From positions 75,502-101,463 of the forward strand of contig CAYOHP010000012.1 of assembly GCA_964403795.1 (NCBI GenBank): a stretch of 25,962 bases of DNA, in the 5' to 3' direction. This document shows, piece after piece, positions 1 through 7,375 of this stretch. Numbering within the stretch: the stretch's first letter is position 1; each line of letters opens with the position of its first letter. Below the pieces are notes generated by a model. That model was not told the DNA's origin, did not search any database, and was given only the letters and a program-made list of their open reading frames with translations. The position numbers and the translations under genes were made by a program. Source of the DNA: CAYOHP01 sp964403795 [NCBI: uncultured bacterium]. GTDB taxonomy: Bacteria > Muiribacteriota > UBA6191 > CAZXTJ01.

Positions 1-120
1 GGGGGGGCTCCCCCCGGGCCCCCCGCGAGGCGGGGAAGCCCTGGAGTCCGAGCGCACCGGTCGATCAAGGCCGATCCCGGTTTCCCTGCGATCCCGACCT
101 GGGTACCCCGCCTCGCCGAG

Positions 121-155
121 TCACGGGGGGGCTCCGGGGGATCCTTCCCCCGTGA
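121..155 (-). terminator. Hairpin just after nagB, possible terminator
   Basis: A perfect 9-base inverted repeat (TCACGGGGG at 121-129, CCCCCGTGA at 147-155) starts one base past the nagB stop codon. An alternative shorter hairpin, GGGGGA/TCCCCC, lies inside it (136-141 with 146-151). No T-run follows in the direction of nagB transcription, so it is not a classical intrinsic terminator; in such GC-rich DNA it may slow polymerase or protect the 3' end. The rest of 1-156 is G/C-rich sequence with no gene I can support. Confidence 0.4.
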
Positions 156-156
156 T

Positions 157-939
157 CTAACAATGCTGCCAGTCGGGCTTGTTCTCGAAGACCCACCGGT
201 AGTAGTCGGCTCGGGTCAGCTTCGAACCGGCGGCGTCGTCCAGCAGGATCGTGGCGCGGGGATGGAACTGGAGGGCCGAGGCCGGGACCATCGCGGTGAT
301 CGGGCCCTCGACGGTGGCGGCGATGGCGTCGGCCTTGCCCTCGCCGAAGGCCAGCAGCAGGCAGCGCCGCGAGTCGAGGATGGTCCCGATTCCCATGGTG
401 ATCACGTGGCGAGGGACCTCTTCGCCCTCCGAGAAGAACCGGGCGTTGTCGCGGAGGGTCTCCTCGGTGAGGGTCTTGATCCGGGTCCTCGAGGCCAAGG
501 ACGAGGTCGGCTCGTTGAATCCGATGTGGCCGTCCCGGCCGATGCCCAGGATCTGGAGGTCGATCCCCCCGGCGGCCAGGATCCGACGCTCGTACTCCTC
601 GCAGTGCCGGGGGATGTTGCGGGCCATCCCTTCCGGCACATGGCTGTTCTCCACCGGGATCCCGACCGGGTCGAGCAGGTTCTCCCGGATGAACCTCCGA
701 TAGGATGCAGGGTGCTCCGGGGCCAGGCCCACGTACTCGTCGAGGTTGAAGGTGGTGACCTTCGAGAAGTCGAGGCCCTCGTCCCGGTGCAGCCGGATCA
801 GCTCCTTGTAGAGGGCCAGAGGGGTGCTCCCGGTCGCCAGGCCCAGGACCGCGTCGGGCTTCTCGCGGACCAGTCGGGCCACCGTCCGGGCGGCCAGGGC
901 CGAAGCTTCGGCTGCAGAAGGTCGGAGGATGACTTCCAC
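157..939 (-). CDS. nagB: Glucosamine-6-phosphate deaminase
   Basis: NagB converts glucosamine 6-phosphate to fructose 6-phosphate and ammonia, feeding amino sugars into glycolysis in the cytoplasm. The 260-residue length matches the family. Visible motifs are the sugar-phosphate loop LGLATGSTP (32-40), FNLDEY with the catalytic Asp67, and DGHIGFNEP with Asp136, His138 and Glu143, which align with Asp72, Asp141, His143 and Glu148 of the E. coli enzyme. Translation starts at GTG (937-939). The stop of the upstream POTRA gene lies only 10 bases before this start, so the two are probably co-transcribed. No nagA, nagE or GlcNAc regulator is visible, so its role here may be catabolic or simply amino-sugar balancing. 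The family call is firm. Confidence 0.95.
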   Translation of the reverse strand: MEVILRPSAAEASALAARTVARLVREKPDAVLGLATGSTPLALYKELIRLHRDEGLDFSKVTTFNLDEYVGLAPEHPASYRRFIRENLLDPVGIPVENSHVPEGMARNIPRHCEEYERRILAAGGIDLQILGIGRDGHIGFNEPTSSLASRTRIKTLTEETLRDNARFFSEGEEVPRHVITMGIGTILDSRRCLLLAFGEGKADAIAATVEGPITAMVPASALQFHPRATILLDDAAGSKLTRADYYRWVFENKPDWQHC

Positions 940-949
940 GAGGGGGGAC

Positions 950-1702
950 CTAGTCGGCTCCGGACGACGAGGCAGACGTCCGGTCCTCCACCAGCCGGAT
1001 CCGGCCCGAATTCCGGTCGACGTCGACCCGGGTCCGTTCCAGGTCGAGGATCCCCCGGCGATGGGCCCGGGCCAGCAGGTAGCGGAGCAGGTCGGCCGTC
1101 ACCGGCGAACCCGCCAGGCTGGCGCCCGGTTCGCCGACCAGCAGGGCGCTGTCCGCGGGCAGGTGCGCTTCGGTGACCCGGAACACCAGGGTCCCGGCTT
1201 CGAACCGGACTCCCTGATGGGTGAGCACTCCCGAGAACGGGTAGCCCGCCTCCTCGTAGCATCGGGAGATGGCCTGGGCGTCCTCGTGGGCCCGGCGCAG
1301 ATCGAAGCCGCGGCCCTCGGCGCTGGCGATCACGGCCCGGAGATCGTTCTCGGTGAACCGCGAACTGCCTTCGAAGCGGATCCTCTCGATGGTCCCCCGC
1401 GGTTCGAGTCGATACCGCACCAACAAGGAGCCGTCGGGACGATCCTGGATCCGGACCTCGACCGCTTCGACCCAGCCGAGCTCTCCGAGTCGCTCGAGAT
1501 GGCGGTCGATCACGCTCCGGTCGAGAGGCATGCCTTCGTCGGCACGCACCAGGGCATGGGCTTCGAAGAGGTCCCGACCCGGCGGGACCTCGAGGTGGAA
1601 CGCCGAGACCACAGGGGGAAGGCTTGCGTGGGCCGGGTGGGAGAGCAACGCTCCCAGCAGTGGAGCCAATCGGAGCGCCGCCGATCGCACTGCCCCTCCC
1701 AT
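950..1702 (-). CDS. Exported POTRA-domain protein without a barrel
   Basis: This 250-residue protein has an N-terminal signal peptide (about 1-27, ending SHPAHA) followed by two POTRA-like units at about 30-101 and 103-178. The second carries the typical pattern: IRFEGSSRFTENDL, then a helix, then CYEEAGYPFSGV. POTRA domains bind unfolded outer-membrane proteins or partners in BamA, FtsQ and TpsB families. Here no beta-barrel follows; the last 70 residues look like one further small domain. I chose the ATG at 1702 because an AGG lies 7 bases upstream and the signal peptide begins cleanly there; in-frame starts at 1723 and 1762 are possible. It is followed after 10 bases by nagB. The domain is well supported; the function is unknown, and a periplasmic adaptor is the simplest guess. 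Confidence 0.8.
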   Translation of the reverse strand: MGGAVRSAALRLAPLLGALLSHPAHASLPPVVSAFHLEVPPGRDLFEAHALVRADEGMPLDRSVIDRHLERLGELGWVEAVEVRIQDRPDGSLLVRYRLEPRGTIERIRFEGSSRFTENDLRAVIASAEGRGFDLRRAHEDAQAISRCYEEAGYPFSGVLTHQGVRFEAGTLVFRVTEAHLPADSALLVGEPGASLAGSPVTADLLRYLLARAHRRGILDLERTRVDVDRNSGRIRLVEDRTSASSSGAD

Positions 1703-1785
1703 GCAGAGACCTGTTCTACCCATTACTACCCAAGGAAACCCCCGGGTCGAGGGTCTCGTCAACCCCTGAGGCTCTGAGCTCGCGG

Positions 1786-1791
1786 TAGATT
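1786..1791 (+). promoter_or_regulatory. Possible -10 element for the 1804 TPR gene
   Basis: TAGATT (4 of 6 matches to TATAAT) lies 12 bases before the ATG at 1804, in the spacer between two divergent genes. No convincing -35 box is present. The distance implies a very short leader, and no Shine-Dalgarno sequence is visible before this start, which fits. On the other strand TAGTAA (1728 down to 1723) is a similarly weak candidate for the POTRA gene. Confidence 0.3.
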
Positions 1792-1803
1792 GACCCGACT
1801 TCC

Positions 1804-2781
1804 ATGGGAATCCGCCTGCTCACGCTCGCGATCGCCTGCGGACTGACCCTCCTGGCACCCGCCGGCCTCCCCGCCACCCCCGAAGACCGGCCGGAGACTC
1901 CCCCGACCGACCCTCTCGAGCCTTCCCGGCAGGAGGCCAGGAGCCTGCTCCAGGCCGGCGACCTGGCAGCCAGCCGGGCCCGCTGGCTGGCGATCCTGGA
2001 AGCCGTCCCCGGGGACCCCGAGGCGCTCCATGACCTGGCCGGGATCGCCGCCGGTTCCGGGGACCTCGAGGTCGCGCTGGGACGGTACCGCCAGCTCGCC
2101 GAACTTCCCGACGAGAAGGTGGATGCCCTCTTCAACTCGGCCATCCTGTTGGCCCGGCTCGGCCGGGACGGAGAGGCCTTCGGGATCCTCGACCAGGTGC
2201 TCCGGGACGAGCCGGACTACCCCCGGGGATGGCTGCTCCTGGGCGAGATCGCCCTGCGCCTGGGCCGGATCCCGGACGCCGAGCGCAGCTTCCGGAACGC
2301 CTCCGAGCTGGTCCCGGAGGATCCGGCTCCCTTCGAGGGGCTTGCCGAGGTCCATGCCCGTCGCCAGGAGGGGAAGGCCGCCCTTCAGGCTCTGCGCCGT
2401 GCCGAGGAGCTCGATCCCGGGGATCCGGAGCGGGCCGAGCGGGAAGGGGACCTGCTGGCGGCCCAGGGCCGGGTCAAGGAGGCCCAGGTCGCCTACGGCC
2501 GGGCTCTTGCCGGTTTGAAGACCGAGGACACGGTGGCGGCCGCCCTGCACGCGGCCCGGCTCGCTTCCCGGATCGGGAACCGCGGCGAGGCGTCGGCCGC
2601 CGTCGAGCGGGCCCTGCGACGGAACCCGTTCCACGAGGAGGCGAAGCGGATGGCCCGGGAACTGGGTATGCGCTCGCCCGATCCGCCGGTCGGCCTCCCC
2701 GATCTCTTCCGCCCGGGTTCCAGGGACCCGTCCCCGGCTGTCCTCCCCGCCAGGGAAGCCCGGGCAGGGGTTGCCCCATGA
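1804..2781 (+). CDS. Exported TPR protein
   Basis: The 325-residue product begins with a signal peptide (about 1-24, hydrophobic stretch LLTLAIACGLTLLAPA). A proline-rich spacer leads to a helical array at about 41-285 with repeated TPR signatures, such as DPEALHDLAGIAAGSGDLEVA (74 onward, shown in part) and WLLLGEIALRLGRIPDAERS (143-162). The C-terminal 40 residues are proline/glycine rich and probably disordered. TPR arrays are scaffolds, so it likely binds another protein outside the cytoplasm. Its stop overlaps the next start as ATGA (2778-2781), so the two exported products are translationally coupled and may be partners. Family clear; specific role unknown. Confidence 0.85.
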   Translation: MGIRLLTLAIACGLTLLAPAGLPATPEDRPETPPTDPLEPSRQEARSLLQAGDLAASRARWLAILEAVPGDPEALHDLAGIAAGSGDLEVALGRYRQLAELPDEKVDALFNSAILLARLGRDGEAFGILDQVLRDEPDYPRGWLLLGEIALRLGRIPDAERSFRNASELVPEDPAPFEGLAEVHARRQEGKAALQALRRAEELDPGDPERAEREGDLLAAQGRVKEAQVAYGRALAGLKTEDTVAAALHAARLASRIGNRGEASAAVERALRRNPFHEEAKRMARELGMRSPDPPVGLPDLFRPGSRDPSPAVLPAREARAGVAP

Positions 2782-3803
2782 ACAGTGCTTCCCGGAGCGT
2801 CATCCCGGGCATCGGCCTCCTCCTGGCATCGGTGGTCGGGCCGGCGTCGGCGGGCATGCCCGCGGGCCTGCTTGAGGCGGTCCGAGGCACGCGGATGCAG
2901 ATCGACTCCGTCCGGAGCCATTCCTTCGTCGACCTCGACGGCGACGGGATCAAGGAGATCCTGCTGGAGGCCGAAGGCACCCTGACCGGGCCGTTGCCCC
3001 ACGGGACGGTCCTGGTCCCGGACCGTCTCGCCACCCCCGAGACGGGGCCGAGCCTGGTGGTCCCTGCCGTGGACCGTTGTCGATCGGTCCTGGCCGCCTT
3101 CCGCTTCGATCGGACCTCCTTTCGATGGGCCCCGTCCCTGGTGGCGGCGATCGATCCGGATCGCACCGAGGTCGGCTTCTTCGGCGCGGTGGCCTTCCCG
3201 GGCGGGATCCTGCTCCGGATCAGCCTCAAGGAGGGCTCCCGGATCCGGGACCACCTCTACCGGCTGCGTCTCGAGGGGGGCGAGGAGGTCTTCCGGTTCG
3301 AGCGCGGGCAATCGGTGGGTGAAGGTCTCTGGACCCGGGCGGGCAAGCTGCTGGCGATCCGGGGACTGGGACACCCTTTCCGGCCGGAGGCCTCGGGCCC
3401 CGGCTTCCTGGTCCGGACCCGCTACCGGTGGACCGGGAATCGCATGGAGGCCGAGGACTGGTCGGTCACGCCCTTCGGTTTCCGGGGCGACCTCGGCCTG
3501 CCGGCGATCCCGGTCTGGTCGCCCGAGGAGGTCACCCGACCGGAACTGGCGCGGCGGGCCTGGGACCTCCAGAGGGCCAGCGACCGGGGGACCGGACGCT
3601 TCCGGACCTCCCTCGAGGAGCTCTGCCGTTACCGCCTCGGGGAGGAGGACTGGGAGATCGTGCATCGCCAGGACGGCTTCGCGGTGGTGGTCGAGCAGGC
3701 CGCGGGTGGGCTTCGGACCTCCTACTACCTGCAGCCCTTCCTGGCTGCCAGGGGCGAGCGCGAAGCGGTCTGGATCGCCCTCGACGAGCTCGCGTCACCT
3801 TGA
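2778..3803 (+). CDS. Exported protein of unknown function
   Basis: I do not recognise this 341-residue protein. It has a signal peptide (1-25, LLLASVVGPASA then GMPAG), followed by an acidic loop DLDGDGIKEI (52-61) of the kind found in FG-GAP/VCBS and other calcium-binding repeat proteins; only one copy is present. The rest looks beta-rich with alternating hydrophobic residues and no membrane segment after the signal. The ATG at 2778 overlaps the stop of the TPR gene (ATGA), which makes it the natural start although the frame is open further upstream. Coupling to the TPR gene suggests joint function outside the cytoplasm. A hairpin follows its stop. Confidence 0.75.
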   Translation: MNSASRSVIPGIGLLLASVVGPASAGMPAGLLEAVRGTRMQIDSVRSHSFVDLDGDGIKEILLEAEGTLTGPLPHGTVLVPDRLATPETGPSLVVPAVDRCRSVLAAFRFDRTSFRWAPSLVAAIDPDRTEVGFFGAVAFPGGILLRISLKEGSRIRDHLYRLRLEGGEEVFRFERGQSVGEGLWTRAGKLLAIRGLGHPFRPEASGPGFLVRTRYRWTGNRMEAEDWSVTPFGFRGDLGLPAIPVWSPEEVTRPELARRAWDLQRASDRGTGRFRTSLEELCRYRLGEEDWEIVHRQDGFAVVVEQAAGGLRTSYYLQPFLAARGEREAVWIALDELASP

Positions 3804-3810
3804 CCTAGCC

Positions 3811-3835
3811 GGGTCCCGAGCCCGCCTCGGGGTCC
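3811..3835 (+). terminator. Hairpin between the 2778 gene and the PDH operon
   Basis: A 10-base-pair stem (3811-3820 with 3826-3835, including two G-U pairs) around a 5-base loop begins seven bases after the stop at 3803. Its core is CCCGAG/CTCGGG. There is no T-run, so intrinsic termination is uncertain, but the position fits separation of the two transcription units. Confidence 0.4.
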
Positions 3836-3856
3836 TGAACCCGGCCATGGGAGTGG

Positions 3857-3862
3857 TACAGT
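3857..3862 (+). promoter_or_regulatory. Possible -10 element for the PDH operon
   Basis: TACAGT (4 of 6 to TATAAT) lies 31 bases before the ATG at 3894 and after the hairpin at 3811-3835. No good -35 match is seen at the expected distance. It is the best candidate in the only spacer that could hold the promoter of the receiver-pdhABC-lipBA unit. Confidence 0.3.
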
Positions 3863-3893
3863 CGCCCCTCCAGGGGGACCGAGCGGATCCGGC

Positions 3894-5360
3894 ATGACCA
3901 AGAAACGCGTCCTGGTCGTCGACGACAGCCAGTTCCTGACCGCGATCCTGTCCTCGACCCTGCAAGGTGCCGGCTTCGAGGTCCGGGTCGCCGGCACCGT
4001 GAAGGAAGCCGTCCAGTCCCTGAGGACCGAGGGGATCCCGGACCTCCTCGTCCTCGACCTGAACCTTCCCGACCTTCCCGGCGACCAGGCCTGCAAGGCG
4101 ATCCGCAAGGCACCGGCCTGCGCCGACCTGCCCATCGTGCTCATCTCGGGGGCCTCCGACGAGGTCCTCGCCAAGGCCGCCGGGCAGGTACAGGCCAGTG
4201 GCTGGCTGAAGAAGCCCTTCTCCCCCTCGAGCATCCTCAGGTGGATCCGCGAGCATGCCGAGCTCCTGGAGTCGGCCCCTTCCCGGAGCCGGTCCGCCCC
4301 CTCCGGGGAGACCTCGGATTCGCGATCGACCCCTACGGGCGAGGCACCGACCGCTCCCAAGGCCACGCCCGCGTCGTCGGCTCCGGCCGCGACCGTCAAG
4401 CCGGCGTCCGCTCCCCTCCCTCCCCACGAGGGCGAGGCGTCCCCCGGGGGCGTCCTGGTGATCGAGGACAGCAACTTCCTCCGGTCCGTGCTCCGGGACG
4501 TGCTCGGCGCCGCCGGCTACAAGGTCGCCCTGACCCGGAGCATCGGGGAAGGCACCGCACTCCTGAAGCGGTACCGGCCAGGCCTGGTGCTCCTGGACGT
4601 GAACCTCCCCGACATGCAGGGCGACGAGGCCTGCGCCATCCTGAAGCAGGTCCCCGACTGCCGCGGCATACCGATCGTGCTGATGACCAGCGGTACCGAA
4701 GAAGCGCTGGCCGCCAAGGCCAAGGCCGCCGGGGCCGACGGGTGGCTGCGCAAGCCCTTCACGCCCGAGAGCCTGCTCGCCTGGATCCGGTCCCAGAAGT
4801 TCCCGCTCTCGGTCGCCGACGATTCCGGGACGGCCGGCGGGACACCCGGTCTGGAAGGCCTGCTGGTCCGGCAGCTCACCAGCACCGACGCCGGGATCCG
4901 GGCCCAGGCCGCCTACGGGATCGGCGAGCAGGGGTTCAAGAACGCCCTGACGCCGCTGCGCGGTCTGCTCCAGGACCAGGATCCGGGAGTGGTCGCCGAC
5001 GTGCTCTGGTCTCTCGGCCGGCTCGAGGACCTCTCCAGCCTGCCCTTGATCGAATCGCTGCTGCGGACCCCTACCGGCCCGGGCCAGGACCCCAACGTGC
5101 GACTCAGGGCGATCGAGGCGCTAGGGCGCATGAAGGACAAGCGGTCGATCCAGACCATCGCCCTGTGCCTGGCCGAGGACCGGCCCAAGGACGAGCGGAT
5201 CGTCGCCATCCATGCCCTGGCCGATCTCGGGGACGAGACGGTTCGGGACTACCTGCAGCGGATTCTGTTCGAGGATGAGGGCGAGCTCCAGTCCCTGGCA
5301 CGCTCCGCCCTCGAGCGGATCGCGACCCGGAGCGCGCCTCCCAAGCGCCCGGGGACCTGA
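3894..5360 (+). CDS. Double receiver-domain protein with HEAT repeats
   Basis: This 488-residue cytoplasmic protein has receiver domain 1 (4-122; acidic Asp10/Asp11, phospho-acceptor Asp55, Ser85, Lys107) and receiver domain 2 (187-301; Glu191/Asp192, Asp235, Thr265, Lys287). A low-complexity Ser/Ala/Pro/Thr linker (125-183) joins them. The C-terminal part (about 320-480) is a run of HEAT-like helical repeats, for instance IRAQAAYGIGEQGFKNALTP and VRLRAIEALGRMKDKRSIQ. Both receivers keep all residues needed for phosphorylation. They share D(L/V)NLPDxxGDxAC, which suggests internal duplication. There is no DNA-binding, cyclase or phosphodiesterase output domain, so the HEAT surface is the likely output, binding a partner protein. 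The gene sits 28 bases before pdhA and probably leads its operon. No sensor kinase is nearby. Domain calls firm; target unknown. Confidence 0.9.
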   Translation: MTKKRVLVVDDSQFLTAILSSTLQGAGFEVRVAGTVKEAVQSLRTEGIPDLLVLDLNLPDLPGDQACKAIRKAPACADLPIVLISGASDEVLAKAAGQVQASGWLKKPFSPSSILRWIREHAELLESAPSRSRSAPSGETSDSRSTPTGEAPTAPKATPASSAPAATVKPASAPLPPHEGEASPGGVLVIEDSNFLRSVLRDVLGAAGYKVALTRSIGEGTALLKRYRPGLVLLDVNLPDMQGDEACAILKQVPDCRGIPIVLMTSGTEEALAAKAKAAGADGWLRKPFTPESLLAWIRSQKFPLSVADDSGTAGGTPGLEGLLVRQLTSTDAGIRAQAAYGIGEQGFKNALTPLRGLLQDQDPGVVADVLWSLGRLEDLSSLPLIESLLRTPTGPGQDPNVRLRAIEALGRMKDKRSIQTIALCLAEDRPKDERIVAIHALADLGDETVRDYLQRILFEDEGELQSLARSALERIATRSAPPKRPGT

Positions 5361-5388
5361 CCACGACGTCTTCCGAGAGGTGGAATCG

Positions 5389-6354
5389 GTGGCCGAGAAG
5401 GAGTTCCTGATCGAGTGCTTTCGCAGGATGCTCAGGATCCGGCGGTTCGAGGAGAAGGCTGCCCAGGTCTATCAGGAGGGCAAGTTCGGTGGCTTCTGCC
5501 ACCTGTACATCGGACAGGAGGCCGTGGTGGTCGGCTGCGAAGCCGCCATGCGCCCTGAGGACTACCTGATCACCGGGTACCGTGACCACGGGCACGGCCT
5601 GGTCCGGGGTGTGACCAGCCGGGCGGCCATGGCCGAACTCTACGGGAAGGCGACGGGCTGCGCCCGGGGCAAGGGCGGCTCGATGCACTTCTTCCACGTC
5701 GAGCAGAACTACATGGGGGGGTGGGGGATCGTGGGCGGCCAGATCCCGCTGGCCGCCGGCCTGGCCTTCGCCTCCCGCTACCGCAAGTCGGGTCGCCTCA
5801 CCGTGGGGTTCCTGGGTGACGGGGCGGTTCCCCAGGGAGTGGTCTACGAGACCTTCAACCTGGCCGCGCTCTGGAAGCTCCCCCTGGTGGTCGTGGTGGA
5901 GAACAACCAGTACGCCATGGGCACGCCGCTCGAGCGCTCCAACGCCGGCGCCGACGAGCTCTACCGGCGCGCCGAGCCCTTCGGCATCGACTGCTCCTGG
6001 GTGGACGGAATGGACGTGGCCACCGTCCACCGGCACTTCCAGCAGGTCTTCGCCAAGGTCCGGGAGACCTCCTGGCCGGCCTTCGTCGAGGTCCGGACCT
6101 ATCGGTACCGGGGGCATTCGATGTCCGACCCCATCCACGGCGTCTACCGCAGCAAGGAGGAGGTCGAGAAGATGAAGGAGCTCGATCCCGTCGCCAGGAT
6201 CCGCTTCCGCCTCGAGGGCGAGTTCAAGGTCCCGCCCGAGACCCTCCAGGCCATCGACGAGGAGCTGCGGCTCGAGGTGGACGACGCGGTCCGCTTCGCC
6301 GAGGACTCGCCGGTTCCCGATCCGTCCGAACTGATGACCGACGTGTACGTCTGA
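5389..6354 (+). CDS. pdhA: Pyruvate dehydrogenase E1 component, alpha subunit
   Basis: E1 alpha, with E1 beta, decarboxylates pyruvate using thiamine diphosphate and passes the acetyl group to the lipoyl arm of E2. The 321-residue product has YRDHGHG (64-70), the ThDP/Mg motif from GDG (143-145) to ENN (171-173), and YRGHSMSDP, which matches the conserved E1-alpha loop phosphorylated in mitochondrial enzymes. The GTG at 5389 is chosen because GAGAGG (5375-5380) sits 8 bases upstream; a GTG at 5380 is in frame but lacks such a site. The frame stays open upstream to 5212, but that part overlaps the previous gene and is not E1-like. The next gene follows after 11 bases. The order alpha, beta, E2 favours pyruvate as substrate, though branched-chain 2-oxoacids cannot be excluded by sequence alone. 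Confidence 0.93.
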   Translation: MAEKEFLIECFRRMLRIRRFEEKAAQVYQEGKFGGFCHLYIGQEAVVVGCEAAMRPEDYLITGYRDHGHGLVRGVTSRAAMAELYGKATGCARGKGGSMHFFHVEQNYMGGWGIVGGQIPLAAGLAFASRYRKSGRLTVGFLGDGAVPQGVVYETFNLAALWKLPLVVVVENNQYAMGTPLERSNAGADELYRRAEPFGIDCSWVDGMDVATVHRHFQQVFAKVRETSWPAFVEVRTYRYRGHSMSDPIHGVYRSKEEVEKMKELDPVARIRFRLEGEFKVPPETLQAIDEELRLEVDDAVRFAEDSPVPDPSELMTDVYV

Positions 6355-6365
6355 GGAGAGCTCCC

Positions 6366-7346
6366 ATGCCGGTACTCACGCTGAGGGATGCGCTGCGCGA
6401 GGCGATGGTCGAGGAGATGGACCGCGACCCCGATGTCTTCCTGATGGGCGAGGAGGTCGGCTACTACAACGGGGCCTACAAGGTCTCGAAGGGCATGCTC
6501 GAACGTTTCGGGCCGGAGCGGGTACTCGACACCCCGATCTCGGAGGCCGGCTTCGTGGGCCTGGGGATCGGGGCCGCCATGGCGGGCCTGAAGCCGATCG
6601 TCGAGGTCATGACCTTCAACTTCGCGATCCTGGCCCTGGACCAGATGGTCAACCACGCCGCCAAGGTCCGGTACATGTCGGGCGGCCAGCTCTCGGTGCC
6701 GATGGTCCTCCGGGGTCCCATGGGCTCGGCCAAGATGCTCTCGGCCCAGCACAGCCAGCCCTGCGAGAGCCAGTACACCAACTGCCCGGGCCTGAAGGTC
6801 GTCTCCTGCGCCGCGCCCGCCGACGCCAAGGGCCTCTTGAAGAGCGCCATCCGCGACCCCAACCCGGTGGTCTTCATGGAGAGCGAGCTGCTCTACGGGA
6901 TCAAGGAGGAGGTCCCCGAGGGGGAGTACCTGATCCCGCTCGGGAAGGCGAGGATCCTCCGGGAAGGCAGCGACGTCACCCTGGTGGCCTGGAACAAGAT
7001 GCGCTTCAAGGCGCTGGAAGCCGCCGAGGCCCTCGAGAGCGAAGGCGTCTCGGTCGAGGTGATCGATCCCCTGACCCTCCGGCCCCTCGACATCGCCACC
7101 ATCGTCGAGAGCGTGCGGAAGACCAACCGGATCGTGATCGTCGACGAGAACACGCCCTTCGCCTCGACCGCCTCCGAGATCTCGCACCAGGTCACCGAGC
7201 TGGCCTTCGACCACCTCGACCACCCTCCGGTCAAGGTCCACTCGGCCGACGTGCCCATGCCCTACGCCAGGAACCTCGAGCTGCTCTCGATCCCCGATGC
7301 CCCGCGCATCGTGGCCGCCTGCCGCACCGCGCTGAACTACGCCTGA
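6366..7346 (+). CDS. pdhB: Pyruvate dehydrogenase E1 component, beta subunit
   Basis: This is the transketolase-like beta subunit that pairs with PdhA to form the alpha2beta2 E1. The 326 residues match the family's full length. Typical features are VFLMGEEVGYYNGAYKVS near 25-42 (with the glutamate that activates ThDP), DTPISEAGFVGLGIGAAMAG, the GPMGSAKMLSAQHSQ segment, and the C-terminal transketolase domain starting at LGKARILREGSDVTLVAW. The ATG is preceded by GAGGAG (6353-6358), which overlaps the stop codon of pdhA, a sign of coupled translation. It is followed after 29 bases by the E2 gene. Confidence in the E1-beta call is very high; pyruvate specificity rests on the operon with E2, LipB and LipA. 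Confidence 0.94.
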   Translation: MPVLTLRDALREAMVEEMDRDPDVFLMGEEVGYYNGAYKVSKGMLERFGPERVLDTPISEAGFVGLGIGAAMAGLKPIVEVMTFNFAILALDQMVNHAAKVRYMSGGQLSVPMVLRGPMGSAKMLSAQHSQPCESQYTNCPGLKVVSCAAPADAKGLLKSAIRDPNPVVFMESELLYGIKEEVPEGEYLIPLGKARILREGSDVTLVAWNKMRFKALEAAEALESEGVSVEVIDPLTLRPLDIATIVESVRKTNRIVIVDENTPFASTASEISHQVTELAFDHLDHPPVKVHSADVPMPYARNLELLSIPDAPRIVAACRTALNYA

Positions 7347-7375
7347 CCCCGTCCCGGAACCGCAAAGGAGCCGTC

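Noticed and set aside
1-135. GGGGGGGCTCC occurring at 1-11 and 125-135 as a possible direct repeat or element end.
   Set aside because: Eleven G/C-rich bases in GC-rich DNA carry little information, and no transposase or integrase is nearby.
5212-5388. Longer N-terminus for PdhA.
   Set aside because: The extra residues overlap the HEAT-repeat gene and are unlike E1; the GTG at 5389 has a well-placed ribosome binding site.
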